Below are positions 44,561-56,879 of a stretch of 64,000 nucleotides of DNA, in pieces (position 1 is the first letter of the stretch; every line of letters starts with the position of its first letter). Below the pieces are notes generated by a model. It saw nothing but the letters and a program-made list of their open reading frames with translations, was not told the origin of the DNA and did no database searches. The position numbers and the translations under genes were made by a program. The DNA is from Antrodiella citrinella. Lineage: Eukaryota; Basidiomycota; Agaricomycetes; Polyporales; Steccherinaceae. The stretch covers positions 62,001 through 126,000 of the forward strand of contig SGPM01000029.1 of assembly GCA_004802725.1 (NCBI GenBank), given 5' to 3'.

Positions 44561-46060
44561 TCAAGTCTTCTGCCTTTTACGACCGCCCTCGTCGTCACTG
44601 TTGGCATCTTCCATACCTGCCCAAACAGCTTCATCCTCCTCCTCCTCGTCTTCCTCCATTGATCTAGGAGAAGATGGATCCGCCACGATACACGTCGGTA
44701 CAGACTTGACGTAGAGTTTATCCAAGACTTCGCCTTTGTTGTCTTGTTGCTGGCCTATCTCAGAGGGAGGTGGGAAGGTGCTATGTAAACGCAGATAACG
44801 GTCTTGTGCGGTGGAAGCTAGGTAAGTTCCAGACGATGCTACGGACGTCACTGCGCCAGCGATACCTATGGGAGGAAATGACGCGTTAAATATACATGTT
44901 CGCGGCAGAAGTATGTGTGACATACTCTTATAACCATAGGTTACCTGGCCGTTCCTCAGGTCGATGGCGTATAGATTCGTACCCTGATCGGCGGCAAAAG
45001 CCTCACTGTGGAAACTACGTTCAGATCTGTAGGAGCAGATTGAAGCCAGCACGACTTACTGCTCATGGGTACCAATTTCTACGACACCGATCCCACCGAC
45101 TTTCCCGACTTTCCAATTGGCCACGGGCCGCCTCGCAGCCCTTGTATCGTACCGCCGAACGTCTCCGAACTGAGTGCCGACAAGAAGGTGTTGTTGCGAA
45201 GTGTTTGCAGAAGGTTGTAGGTAAGTCAACGCAGTGTTGCGTACTGGGTGTCGGAGATTCAATTCATCGTTCGGAAGCTTTGAGACCAAATTGGATAAAT
45301 ATCCAACTTAGCTGAGGTCAGGCAAATAGGGCTTACGTTTTTTGCTCTCCAGATCTCTCCTGGAAGCAGTTGCTCAGAGCGTTTCCTCTTTTTCGTCGCG
45401 TCTTCGGACGTAGGCACAGGTTTTCGGCTTGTGCTTGCCTCCGCAAACGCGCGTTCAGTGTTCCAGACTGATACTTCCACCTCATCGCCTGCATACGTGA
45501 ACGTCTCTACGTTCTGTGAAAGACGCCATTCTGTCAGACGCATGGGAAGGGCTGCAAGTTGGAAGGCGGGCGTATCGTCGCCGTTTGGTTGGGTCAGACG
45601 CAGTGCACCATTCGAAGTGCAAGAGTAGATTCCACTAGTAGGAAAAAAAAAGTCAGGGCTTGGATGTCTTCAGGTATGTCTTTTGCTTACCCAGTCGTAG
45701 CAGAAAGTCCCACATATCTCTGACCGTCTTTCAACCGAGTTTCCTTCCATTCCGACACCGTTTCTGCGGTTTCCCCGTCCTCTGAGACGGCTAGAACAAC
45801 GGCGGTGCCATCGGCTCGAGCGGCAGCGAGCTTCCTTGAATAGTCTCGTTGAAAGGTATACGATTAGAAAATTTCGCTGAACGCACCAGAGTCTGCGAGT
45901 CTACTTGAGTAAAAGCAGCAAGTTTCTGGAAAGCTTTTCCCTTGCCCTCAGAACTGCCTGCAAACAATGTCGTGTTCAGAGGTGTCCACCTCTCTGATGT
46001 TTGCGTATATGTGATGTGCTTTATCGCTCCCAGCTCGTCTGAGATGTAGAATGCAGCCAT
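44561..46060 (-). CDS. NSA1: Ribosome biogenesis WD-repeat protein NSA1/WDR74
   Basis: Nucleolar WD40 protein of the pre-60S particle. Exons 46060-45887, 45830-45691, 45634-45337, 45277-45060, 45005-44926, 44865-44561; 404 residues. The order fits the family: MAAFYISDELGAIK, LAAARADGTAVVLAV, GLSATTGGIYSCTSNGAL, VSVWNTERAF, the basic patch TKKRKRSEQLLPGEIWRAKN, GTQFGDVRRYDTRAARRPVA, GTNLYAIDLRNGQVTYGYK, GAVTSVASSGTYLASTAQD and RYLRLHSTFPPPSE. The C-terminus is a strongly acidic segment (EEDEEEEDEAVW) followed by a basic tail RKRQKT, as in yeast Nsa1. It converges with pirin (111 bp between stops) and is divergent from RMD5 (218 bp between starts). Confidence 0.92.
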
Positions 46061-46278
46061 TGTGGAGGATGTTTGTGAAGAAAGGTGGAATCTGCAACGG
46101 CGTTCAATTGAAAGTTTGCTCAGAATCAAAGTTTGCTACTACAAGCGAGATCTGAGATCGACCGGGTCAAATGACGGAAGCTAGCGCCTGTCCGAACTGT
46201 CACGGTACCACTGGCAGCACACGCCACATTGCCTGCACTCAACGACACCGTCTGCAGACAAGGGTATACTCTACAGAC

Positions 46279-47708
46279 ATGGACGCATCTCTCAAAGAGC
46301 TTGCAAAGCTCGAGAAACTCGTCTCAAACTCGAACGGCGCCGGCAAGGGCAAATCCCTAAGCATCTCTGACTCTCTTGACTCTCTCCTCGTATCCCTGCG
46401 CGATGCCAAGGGGCGCATTCAATCCGGAGCAGATAGTGCAGATACATATACCACTTTATCGAAGACGGTTGTGAGTACACGGAAGGATGTAGACGAGAGA
46501 CAGAAGGAGGTTTACAACTCATTGGCACGGTACGGCAAAGCTCTAGACAAGGTATGTTGCGACAGATGTTGTTATGTCATTGAGTACATCCTGAAAGAAT
46601 ATCTTCGCAGAGATTCACAGTTCCTTTGCCATCTTATTCCCCTCTCTTCGCTTCTGCGGAGTCAGTCGCAGCTCTGGAACGGACCATCGCCCAGCATTTC
46701 CTCAGGACTGGTCAGTTCAGAACGGCCGAAGTGTTCGTTGAAGTGAGTCTTTTCTTCTTGTCGTCTCTGAATATCCTCTCAAGTATTGTGGTCAGGAATC
46801 TGGAATTAACGTCTCTCCCGAGCTGCAAGATAATTTCGCTGAGTTGCACGAGATCATCTCGTCCTTGAGGCAGAATGATATAGGACCAGCTTTAGAGTAA
46901 GTGTGCCATGACTTCGGCCAAATCACTGGACAGATGCTGAATTGTGAATAGGTGGGCGGAATGCAACCGTTCATTTCTACTCTTCCGCTCTTCGCCTCTG
47001 GAGTTCTATCTCCATCGGTCTCAATATATGCGTCTCTTGCTGGCCAATAATGACCAGGCGGCTCTCATATACGCTCAGACCAACCTGCAGCGTTTCTACG
47101 ACGGACACGCTCCTGAAATTCAGCGTTTGATGAATTGCATGGTCTTTCTTCCACCCTCCCGTCTTCGAGGTTCGCCGTACGCGGACCTTACTCACCCTTC
47201 GCTACACTCGGATCTCGAACCAATGTTCGCCAAAGAGTACTGTGCGAATCTTGGGATGAGCCGACAGGTTCCGTTGAGAGTTGTCGGGGACATTGGTGGA
47301 GGGGGCGCATTGGCGCGTATCGAGAAAGGACGCAAAGTCATGCGGGAGAGGAAGAGCGAGTGGAGTCAGGCGGATGAACTGCCGGTATGTGCACTTGTCG
47401 TCTTGCACCGTGCAGTCAACTTACGTTGGCTATAGATTGAGATTCCTCTTGGACCTGAGAATAGATACCATTCTATCTTTGCATGTCCGGTCTCCAAGGA
47501 GCAATCCACGGAGCAGAACCCGCCTATGATGATGTCTTGTGGGCATGTTATCACCAGAGACAGCTTACAGAAGCTCAGCAAACCTGGAGGGTAAGTAGAT
47601 TGCTTTACACATCCCTTACTGCGATACTGAATGTCCCTTAGTCATGTGAAGTGCCCGTATTGTCCTCAAGAGTCTCAAGTCTCACATGCATTGCGGGTGC
47701 ATTTCTGA
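46279..47708 (+). CDS. RMD5: GID/CTLH E3 ligase subunit RMD5 (GID2)
   Basis: RING subunit of the GID/CTLH ubiquitin ligase that degrades gluconeogenic enzymes when glucose returns. Six exons: 46279-46551, 46611-46742, 46796-46896, 46952-47384, 47436-47590, 47642-47708; 386 residues. Central LisH-like helix [16 protein letters not shown], then the CTLH/CRA region ([39 protein letters not shown]). The C-terminal zinc motif is the degenerate RING typical of Rmd5: [28 protein letters not shown] and [10 protein letters not shown]. Start 46279 ([14 protein letters not shown]) matches the family N-terminus; more upstream in-frame ATGs exist (46171) but add a non-conserved segment. It shares a 218-bp divergent promoter with NSA1. 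Confidence 0.92.
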
Positions 47709-47999
47709 GCTGTCAGTATAGATCAAGGAAGCGGAAGGTGGACTGTACCTTAGGATTCTCGTTTGTATGTTAGGATATCTGGCTGTACCATTGTGCTTGT
47801 ACTATCTCCTGTAATATAACAACTTCATACCACTGTTCTTGCGAACTCTCTCTTAGGTCTGAGTCACGTGCATGACGCGGCCACGCGACCACCTGGCCAG
47901 GACGCGTCGAAAGTTTTGCGAATTCAACATTTACCTCCTCCGCTCACCACCCTCGCGCCACGACATGATACGATAACCCTTTGTTCTTCTTTGTACAAC

Positions 48000-50900
48000 A
48001 TGAACATGTCCCGGTTCACTCCTGCGCGCACATCTTCCCCCGTGCGACGCCAACCTCCCCAGCCAGCAGCTCCCACACTGGCCCGAAACCTGCTCAACGA
48101 ATCGCGCTCTTCCGCGCATTCTATCCCGGAGCTGATTGCACTCACTCCGGAGGAGACTGAGTTCATCGATGCTGTCATAGAAAGAGCCCCTCCATCTGCC
48201 ACCACATTCTTGACCGTCTTCAAGGCCTATAACGATCTCCTGCAGGAACGCGGCGTCGATCCTCAAGATGAAGTCATCTACTACGGGAAACTGCTGAAGC
48301 TTGGGAATGTCAAGGGGAAGAATTGGGGAGATAAGTGGCAAGCTGTGAAAGACCAGCAGATTGGTGGGGCCCCCTCTACTTCCTCTGGCTTGAGGAATCC
48401 GCCACATCGAATCCCTACAACAGCGCCATCCAGGGCACAGGTCCTCACGAAGCTCGCGGGCGCACTCAAACGAGTCGAGCGTGATGACGATGCCTTTACC
48501 CTCCATTCACACCAAGACGACACGGAGACTGTCGCGACCACAACCCCCGCACCCGATCTCGAACAGGACGAACCTACTCCATACCTGCGCACCCCTCGGT
48601 TCGTTCGTCGACCAACGTCCCCCACACCTACCACAAATTCTCTTCGATTACACACCGGACCTCCTGCGACCTCTGCTACTCCTACACCCATTGTGCAACC
48701 GCTCGCGAGACGAGCTGTTCAGCACGGCACGCCTGTGACACCACCCGTATGGGACGCTGAGACGTCCGAAAGCACAACAGACACTCCTGGGTCTACTATC
48801 CCACCATCGTATGGTGCTGCTACGCGTGGACACGATGCGCCTCAACGTCCCTCCTCGTACACACCACTTCGGGCTTTAGCCAAAGCCCACTTGCATTCGA
48901 AAGCCAGTGTTAAGGATGACGGATCTGTATCCCCTGTGGTCCGACATGCCGCTCCTGCTTCTGCGAAAGAGGTTATCTCCAAAGCCAGAGAACGTAGGGG
49001 TACTGTTCTCAATGAAGATGACGCGTGGAACAAGGTCAAGATGGCTCAAGACGAGAAAGCGGCAGACCAATTTAGAGAGGACAGGCTGGTAGAGAGATGT
49101 TGGGAAGTCTGGAAACAAGGATACCAATGGATCAGTGTATGTTTGTGTTCACTACTAAATAGAACCGTTGCCCGTAAGCTCTGTCTTATGAACGTTATCT
49201 TGCACCCTTGTTTAGACCACAAACGAACAAATCGCTGAGGCGAGAGAAAACCTCGTCTTACGTTTGGCCATACATAAATGGCGCACACGCACGGCAGGGC
49301 ACAAAGATTTATACGACCGTATAGCTACTCTGTCCGACAACCGTCGTCTCCGGCTCGCCCTGCAAATCTGGAAAGCCAAGCTCAGGGAGAAGAAGCAGAC
49401 ACAATGGCGCGTCGACATGCGCTCGCGTATGAAGCTGGTCAAGGACAACCACGAGCGAAATATCGTCCATGACGTATGGGCGAAATGGAAGCAGGGGCAT
49501 CAGACCCATCTGTCTGACCAGCACTTCACTACGAAGTTAGCTATTCGATTCTTGACGAGATGGAGGACACGGCTTACAGGGTTGGACCAATTGGATGCTG
49601 CTGGAGAGCATTTCGTGTCTGTCAAGGAGAGCATGACGATGGAAAGGAGTTGGCATGTCTGGCGAGGTGCTATGCATATGACGAGAACGGAGAGGACGAT
49701 GGCTGATAGAGTCACACTACGAGTACTCTCTACAGCTATGCAGGTATGGAAGAATCGCATGTACGTCCTTTTATTCTCATGCCCAGCTTGTTGGCTGATA
49801 TACATTTGTGCAGGAATCAGCATCAAGTCGCCGATCAGGTCTACGATGTAGCTGTACTCAAACGAAGTCTGCGCTCTTGGAAGACATCTCAAGATCGGAT
49901 ACGTGTATGTTTCGTTCTATCGGACTCTATTTATCACGCTGAAATCATGTCTAGAGCTTGGAACGTCGTGCAGACAAGCATATCAATCGTCAGAACGATG
50001 TTCTCGTCCGCGCAGTCACAAGGGTCTGGAAAGCACATGAACGAGGCAAACTGCTCGAACGCGTCATGACCGTCAGGCTGCTCAAGCAGGCTTGGACGAC
50101 ATGGCAAGCACGGATACAGAGTCAACGCGGACTTGAAGGTACGCTTCTGATATTTTATGCAGAACACGCACTTATATGAGGTTTGTACGATAGACATGGC
50201 GATGGCCTTCTGTACGCGGTCTTCCTCGGCCCTCGCATCTACCTCCGTTCAGCGTTGGAGACAAGTTCATGCAACACATCGTAATGCGAATGCGTTCGCT
50301 GTGCACTACCATTCTGCACAGCTGAGCTTCCGGATGCTTCTCATGTGGCGGTTGCAGCTCAGGCAGAAGCTCAAGCTGACCAAACAGGCGCGGATTGCAG
50401 AGAAGTTTTTCGTTATGCGGGGCGCTTTTCGAAGTTGGCTGGTCAAGCTGGCGGAGAGGAAGAGAGAGCGGACGGTCAAGGAGTTCGAGAGGAAGGTGCT
50501 TGAGAGGTATTTCGAGGGTGAGTGCTTCGGTATTTCGTTGTAACCTAGCAAGGTGCTGACGTCATTGAACTCTCAGATTGGAAAGCCATTGCCCTACGTC
50601 AGCGAGAGCTGAAATTCGGGGAAGAGATTGTTCAACAGAGGGTTGCATTGGTACGTTCATTCAACTTCGTTTTATGTCAGTTTGTACTAAAGGCTCTCGC
50701 AGCGCATCATGTCCTCTACTTTGACCCATTGGACCAACACCGTGGCTGATCACAAGTTTCGTGAGCTTGAGACTGCTCAACGATTTGAGCAGGGCGTTGC
50801 CACGTAAGATTCAGCTTCCTATCTCACACCGATTTGAAGTTCACTCCATCGATAGTGCTGCCTTCAAGAAGTGGAAGGACTTGTGTATACGGCATGTCGA

Positions 50901-52173
50901 AGAGCTCAGCCTTATGGAGAGTTATCAGGATGTCAAACGAGAAGGTAGATTGACACAGTCATACTACATTTACCACAATAGGTGAAACTGACGGCTTTTA
51001 CAGAACATATGCGCCGCATGTTCTATCGATGGCTCGCTGCTGCGCGAAAATCTCGTCACAGAAGACTGTTGCTCCTGGAAAGAGAAGAGCAATTGAAGAT
51101 GACCGTCGTCGCCTCTGCCTGGGACAAGTGGAGAGAACGGTTCCAAGACACACGGCTGCAGCCAATGGTAGGCGTTCTGCCCGCGTTTCAGGTCCTGTTG
51201 TTGACACCTTTATGATAGGCAGACAATTTCGTCCTCCAGGGCCAGAAGAACCTTGTCTTCCGTGCATTCGGTATCTGGCATTCCAAATCCATGGTGAGCA
51301 CCCTTTTTCACTGCTGGCCTGCATGCTGTATTGAAGTTTGATCCTCTAGTCGCTTCCGGCTGTACGTTTCCATGCATCGCACACGAAAGCCAGTGTGTGG
51401 AAGATTTGGCGAAATGCTATGCCTAAGGCTCTGCAGTTCAAGCAGGCCCGTGATATGGAGCGCAATTCGGTCTTATGTGAGTTTGTTGTGTTGCTGCGCT
51501 CAGATCTGCTTAACTCACTTCCATGTGATAGCGAGGGCGTTTGATAAATGGCTGCAAGCGTACAGGACCAAAATCGCATTGAAGGCTGTTGCGTACGTGA
51601 TGCATCCAGAATATGTGTAGAGCAAGATACTGAAATTCTTCATGTAGCCGCGCTCGTTACTTGCGTCTCCCAACAGCCGCCCCAAGGCAAAGCACTCAGC
51701 CCATTCGTCCAGTACAGTTGCCAGTTGCATCATCTTCTACTACTGTGTTCCCACGTCGGATTCCTCGCCCTGCCAACGACGGCGACGAAGGCGACGAACC
51801 TATCTCTGCCGCCGCCGCTGCCAGACCATTCCGAGCGAGGTCGGGCATTGCCAGCCTTTTGACCAGCAAGGCTCGCTCTGCATCACCAGAACGTGCGTCA
51901 TCGCCACCTTTCAAGCCCTCTATGGGTTCCTCTCGTACAAAGGCGTCGGTGACCGCCCGATCGCGAACACGAGAGGTGAGCCCTACACGGTCCGTAGCAT
52001 CCGTTGCCTCCGTTGCAACGCGGCAGACGGAACCATTCCCTCGCATAGCCAGTCCGGGGCCAGTCACCGCTTCCGGGGAGGTCAGGAGGAGTATGCTATG
52101 GCAGGAACTGAGGGGTGTGCAAATGAAGTCTCGGACTCCTACAGAACGCTCCAAGTCTCGCGAACCTCCATGA
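48000..52173 (+). CDS. SFI1: SFI1 spindle pole body / centrin-binding repeat protein
   Basis: Long helical scaffold that binds centrin and forms the half-bridge for spindle pole body duplication. Thirteen exons: 48000-49136, 49216-49760, 49814-49904, 49955-50138, 50194-50517, 50577-50650, 50703-50803, 50856-50944, 51004-51167, 51219-51293, 51350-51476, 51532-51592, 51648-52173; 1165 residues. The N-terminus is Ser/Pro/Thr-rich with LNESRSSAHSIPELIALTPEE. The middle carries many Sfi1 repeats of the pattern AxxLLLLxxFxxW, for example LRLAIHKWRTRT, LRLALQIWKAKL, NIVHDVWAKWKQ, LLKQAWTTWQ, AFRSWLVKLAE and MFYRWLAAARK. The C-terminus is Ser/Arg/Pro-rich, with several SP/TP sites that could be kinase targets. 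Short introns between repeats keep frame. Start 48000 was chosen, with another ATG at 48006; in-frame upstream codons to 47868 are also open. Confidence 0.92.
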
Positions 52174-52571
52174 CATTGAGATACCCTTTGCATCCAGTCG
52201 CCACTTCGTATCTATGTCTTTACGCTTTTTTGGGTTCTGATGTTTTCACATTCTCTTGTACTTGCATGCATTTGTACTTGAATACAGCATTGGTCGATGT
52301 TTTGAAACCCGCGGAAGATGATGATGACCCTAATGGACTGAGAGCGGGAGTATGACTTTGCTTTTGCTTTGCTTGGGGAGAGCGGTGAGCCCAAACAGGA
52401 CAAGCGATCGGAGATCAAGCGGTGAGTGGGCAAACAACTGAACTGGCGCAGTCGGCTAGGCCGCGACCGTTTTTGGCTCACGTCGGCTGGCACAGGTCTT
52501 CGCCTCCCTCCCTCCTTCCGTCGTCTCATCCAGAGTCTCTTCTACCTCTTGTTGTATTATTGCTCTTCTAA
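52174..52571. promoter_or_regulatory. Spacer SFI1 / SSO syntaxin
   Basis: 398 bp between same-strand genes. The last 70 bp before 52572 are pyrimidine-rich (CTCCCTCCCTCC-like), as expected of the syntaxin leader. No other signal. Confidence 0.4.
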
Positions 52572-53971
52572 ATGGCACGAGATAGGTTGGCAGCCCTCAG
52601 GGTGAGCGTTCGCAATTCCCCGCTACCTGCAGTGTCCTCTTAGGGGGCTCAAGGCCTGCTAAACGTGTGGACCGGAGGCTAACGCAATGATGGATCTTTG
52701 CAGGCTCAGCGACAGCAGGAGGGCGGAGGGACTCCACAGCAGTCCCATGAGATGTCCAGTGTATATACACCCGTTCGTATCACACCGGACACGAACGGCG
52801 CTTCAAATGGCGGGAGTTCAGATTTGTTGGACAAAGGACCTGACCCCGTTGCGGCCGATTTCTACACCGAGGTGCGTTGCAGAACGATGTAGCACATGTT
52901 CGGCAACCTGATTGGAAGTTCCCCGGACATAGATTACGGCTATTCAGGACTCGATCCAGCAGTTCAACACGAACGTCCAACGCATCTCACAACTTCAACA
53001 GCGTTCTCTGAACAATGCAGGCGACGGTGACCAGCAGAATAATGCAGTATTGGAAGACCTTACCACGCAAACGCGAGACTTGGGAAATAGTATCAAGAGC
53101 CGCATACAGAAGATTGAGTCTCAACCTGCACAGTCAGGAGAGGATATTCGGATGCGCCAGAACAGAGTACGTCACGTCACTTCTCATGTGTCACCATCGA
53201 CTTACTGTCTTCCTCTTAGATTTCATTTGCGCGAACGAAATTCGTAGAAAGCTTGCAGAACTATCAACAAGTGGAGAGGGATTATCGAGCGAAGTACAAA
53301 CAGAGGGTTGAACGACAGTTCAAGATTGGTGCGTTATATGACTTTAATATCTATAAGTTACCTGCTCAATGCTATACCATTGCAGTCAAACCCGATGCTA
53401 CGCCGGAAGAGGTCAACGCAGTTGTCAATGATGTCCAGGGTGGTGGGGACCAGATTTTCGCACAAGCGGTAAGTCATATAACTCTGGCACTCTGTGTATA
53501 TCTGCCTGAATGCTCACAACGGGTGTAGCTCACGTCGTCGACTCGTTACGGAGAGTCGAGAGCTGCTTACCGAGAGGTACAAGACCGTCATGAAGACATT
53601 CGCAGAATTGAACGGACTTTGGAGGAGTTGGCACAGTTGTTCAATGACGTACGTCAATTTGTCTCCGAGGCTCTCGCATTTTACTGACCTGTCTACAGAT
53701 GAGCACATTAGTGAATCAGCAAGATGACTCGATCCAGAATATTCAGACGGCAGCTGGCAGAGTTGAGGCTGATACCGAAGCTGGGTACGTGACATACAAA
53801 TGCCGTTTTCGTGTTCTATTAATTCATCCTTCTTCTAGTTTGACCCAGACGGAGAAGGCAGTGAAGTCGGCGCGGTCAGCACGCCGAAAACGATGGATCT
53901 GCTTCTTCATATTCATTATCATCCTTGCCATTATCGGTATCGCTGTCGGCGTTACTGTTGGTAAAAAGTGA
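52572..53971 (+). CDS. SSO1: Plasma-membrane t-SNARE, SSO1/2-type syntaxin
   Basis: Qa-SNARE for fusion of secretory vesicles with the plasma membrane. Eight exons: 52572-52601, 52704-52871, 52948-53166, 53220-53328, 53386-53468, 53529-53648, 53699-53784, 53839-53971; 315 residues. N-terminal Habc region (DSIQQFNTNVQRISQLQQ, TRDLGNSIKSRIQKIE, NYQQVERDYRAKYKQRVERQ, then FKIVKPDATPEEV). The SNARE motif starts at YREVQDRHEDIRRIERTLEEL and continues through LFNDMSTLVNQQDDSIQNIQ, including the zero-layer Gln region. The single C-terminal anchor is ICFFIFIIILAIIGIAVGV. The first exon encodes only ten residues. The product could work with the MSO1-like protein of this window, which is inference. 3' UTR follows. 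Confidence 0.94.
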
Positions 53972-55380
53972 ATTGGTATTGTCTCCATATCCTTCCGCGT
54001 GGATTTACTCCTGCGTTCTCTTTCATTCACAGTTAATCGTCTCCGTTTCGCATCGTTTCGCAACCACATCGCCCGTCTTACTCGTCTTCGTCCGTTTCGT
54101 CCGCTGTGGGAGTTGATTGTAGAGGCGAGTTGGTGGTTTGAGTTGGATGGTGGTCCAGTCTCACTTGTTTCACACAAAGTAATGGAATGGATACAACGGA
54201 CGATGGAATGCCCGTCTTTGAACGATCTACCTTACGATTTCCTCGTCCTTCGAGCTTACACTTTTTTTTCTGCCTATATACCATACTCTATTGTTCCTGT
54301 ACTCCTTTATTGACATCTTACTTTTCACCACCACATTCAACCTCGAAACAGCGGTCGTCGAGTCCGACTCCCATCACTCTCGTTCGCAACAGTGGTATTC
54401 CCAGACCCTTGACCTTCGACTAACAGTCAGACAGCGCGATCTACAGAACAAACAAGTCTTGTAATGTGAGCTTTTCTGGTACGTTCATGCACATCCACGT
54501 TCTTCATACCCTGAACTTCTTGATGCAGGCACCACTCGTCTGTGGCAATGCGATACAGTTCAATGAGTCGGCGAATCTCGAGCCATATCAGACGACGCAA
54601 CGAAATACATGAGGCCTGAGGCCTGAGGATCGGGTGCCTACGCCGTCGGCCAGTGATGCTCTCGCTTCTCTCTACCTCACCTTGATGTGACGGAACTCTG
54701 CAAGTCCGAGCCTGACTAAGGACCTCAATCGATAATTCTTAGATGCGCCCATGATCCCGCGCTGTTGATAGGATGACTGTACGGGGGCTGTTCTTGTCGT
54801 AGAGACTCAGCTTTCCTGTGGGTCTCCTGTTGTGTTGCATACGACTGCCCAACTGACTGTCTTCATACTTCCAACAGAACTAGCTATAGTCTATGATGCT
54901 TCTGCCACACCTCGTCTCTCTGTGACTGCATGCCAACACCGGGCATGGAACGTGGCAATATCACTCTGAAACCAGGTACTTCAGGGCAATGAACGGACTT
55001 ACGCGAGCTCGTGTATCTTGGGCGCGACGCTAGTATTCCTTTTCAACCGCCGCCGCCGCTCTCTGTATACCGATCATAGGGATTGAAGCCGGTACATTAA
55101 ATTGGCGATATGCAGACGGAACATGAGTACGTCTTTTTGCACAACATGAATATTGCATGAATTCGCGCCGAAGTCGTTTTGCTATATATTATTATCAATG
55201 CAGGTGCAGATCATTATGTCACCAGCGCACATATCGCATGGTGTGTCGGCTTCGTCCCTTCAAATAGTGCTTCATGATGAATCGACAGAAGTCGGACACT
55301 GGCAGCCCCCTGAGTCGCCTGCCTTCTGCCACAACGTCATCGTCTATCGCCCACTGCCTGTTCATTGTGTGGCTCGTAAC
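53972..55380. other. Intergenic region downstream of the syntaxin
   Basis: 1.4 kb. The first 450 bp are T- and C-rich and may be 3' UTR. From 54500 to 55380 I see no gene I can support. An open frame from 55153 runs into the DUF6533 candidate and could be an additional 5' exon or extension, without recognisable motifs of its own. Confidence 0.4.
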
Positions 55381-56677
55381 ATGGCTAGGGCTCTTGGACA
55401 CGGAATCAGAGACAGCATCAGCTTCGACGATTTCGAGCTTGCAGTCGAAACTGAGTCGGCGCCATCTTCGCTCATTGACGATGTCGTACTTAGGCTAATG
55501 CAGGACATGTAAGATGCGTCTCTGTGACAGCGCGATAGCCTCTTGCTAATTGGTCTACATGCAGAACCGACGTAGATAATTGTACCATGGTTTTCATCAG
55601 TACGTCGCCCCCCAAATTGGTTTCCGAGCTGAGCGCTGACATGCGTATACCTGGCACACTGGCAGCGCTGGCCCTGTACGATTATCTTCTTACCTTTCAG
55701 GATGAACGGACATACATTTGGCATTCAAAAAAGCACTCCGGTGCCACTGCGATATTCTTCATCAACCGTTACTTTACGTTGATGGTAGCGTTGCTCTTCT
55801 TCGTGTCGTTTTTCCCTGTTCAAACGGACAAGGTGTGTGTGATTTCGTTGTACCGGCTCCGTTGATCGTTCTCACTAACGGCAGGCCTTCACTTGAATGT
55901 GTATGATTTTTTTTTTCTGAAGAGGTGTGCAGATTATTTGACGTGTTTGTCGTGTCTTGCAAAGCTGATGATGATTCCGATGACGCCTCTCCAGCTGCCA
56001 GGTTACACAAAACTTGTTGTTTTATCTTACATGGATCGGCCAGATATCACAAGCTCGTATGTATTCACTTTTCCTACTTGTACTAACCTTACTGACCTAG
56101 ACAGTGTTCGCGTCTCTACGGTTGTATGCCATCTGGAGCGGGAGCCTGGCAGCTGGTCTATCTACCTTAGCGATGCACTGCATTCCTCTTGGATTGACCT
56201 TGGTGAGAAAGTTGATTGTCTGAGATTATCTGCTCGAGTTGACTTTGGACCATCGGGATCTTATCCTGAAGGCGATGTCCTTTGAGACAGAGTTGGAACT
56301 CACTCTCACCGACATTCCGGAGGGCCTGAATTCAAGGTGCATGTCGTTCAACGGTATCAAAACATTTGAAGGGTACGTTTTTCGAATGGTCACACCGGGT
56401 GATAACCATTATTGATCACGACTCACGCTCGTAGGTGTAGGAAATCATCTCACCGTTGAACCGTACTATTGCTTGGCTGACGGACGCGATTGCAGCGATG
56501 ATTGGATACGTTTTTGCAAACGCTTTGGCCACCGGGTGGGCTCTGGCTCTGACATGGGCGAAGACGTACCGTCTGAGTAGGGAAGCCCGCGCGATGAACA
56601 TCTCTGTGCCGCTCAGTTCCATGTTACTCAGAGATGGTGAGTCCGACTCCACAAAGTCACGTTCAATGCCCCTGTAA
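55381..56677 (+). pseudogene. DUF6533 membrane protein gene, probably degenerate at the 3' end
   Basis: Basidiomycete membrane protein of unknown function. Plausible exons: 55381-55508, 55565-55599, 55666-55834, 55995-56056, 56105-56202, and two further blocks near 56267-56388 and 56437-56640. The signature TLALYDYLLTFQDERTYIW, then FFINRYFTLMVALLFF, VCQVTQNLLFYLTWIGQISQ and LFASLRLYAIWSG match the DUF6533 N-terminal region. Later blocks (AIAAMIGYVFANALATGWA, LALTWAKTYRLSREARAM, SSMLLRDG) also fit. After RDG a GTGAGT donor is present, but splicing to the best downstream acceptor gives a stop within about six codons, so the last helix and tail are missing. If not spliced, the frame stops at 56677. 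The long intron near 55835-55994 and the donor at 56389 are uncertain. It may be a real shortened gene or a recent relic. Confidence 0.5.
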
Positions 56678-56824
56678 CGAATGAAATGATACAGGCGGTA
56701 TACAATTCCTGTGAGAGCAATCTCGGCGACTTACCGTCCACGTTGACGAATAGTGACATAGCGGTCTGACGGCGTTGACTACGGTGGAGGTGATATGGCT
56801 ATTCGTTCATGTGAGTAAGAGCCC

Positions 56825-56879
<55 letters not shown>

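Noticed and set aside
48281..48691. Antisense frames over SFI1 exon 1
   Set aside because: They mirror the Pro/Ser/Thr-rich sense coding and have no independent support.
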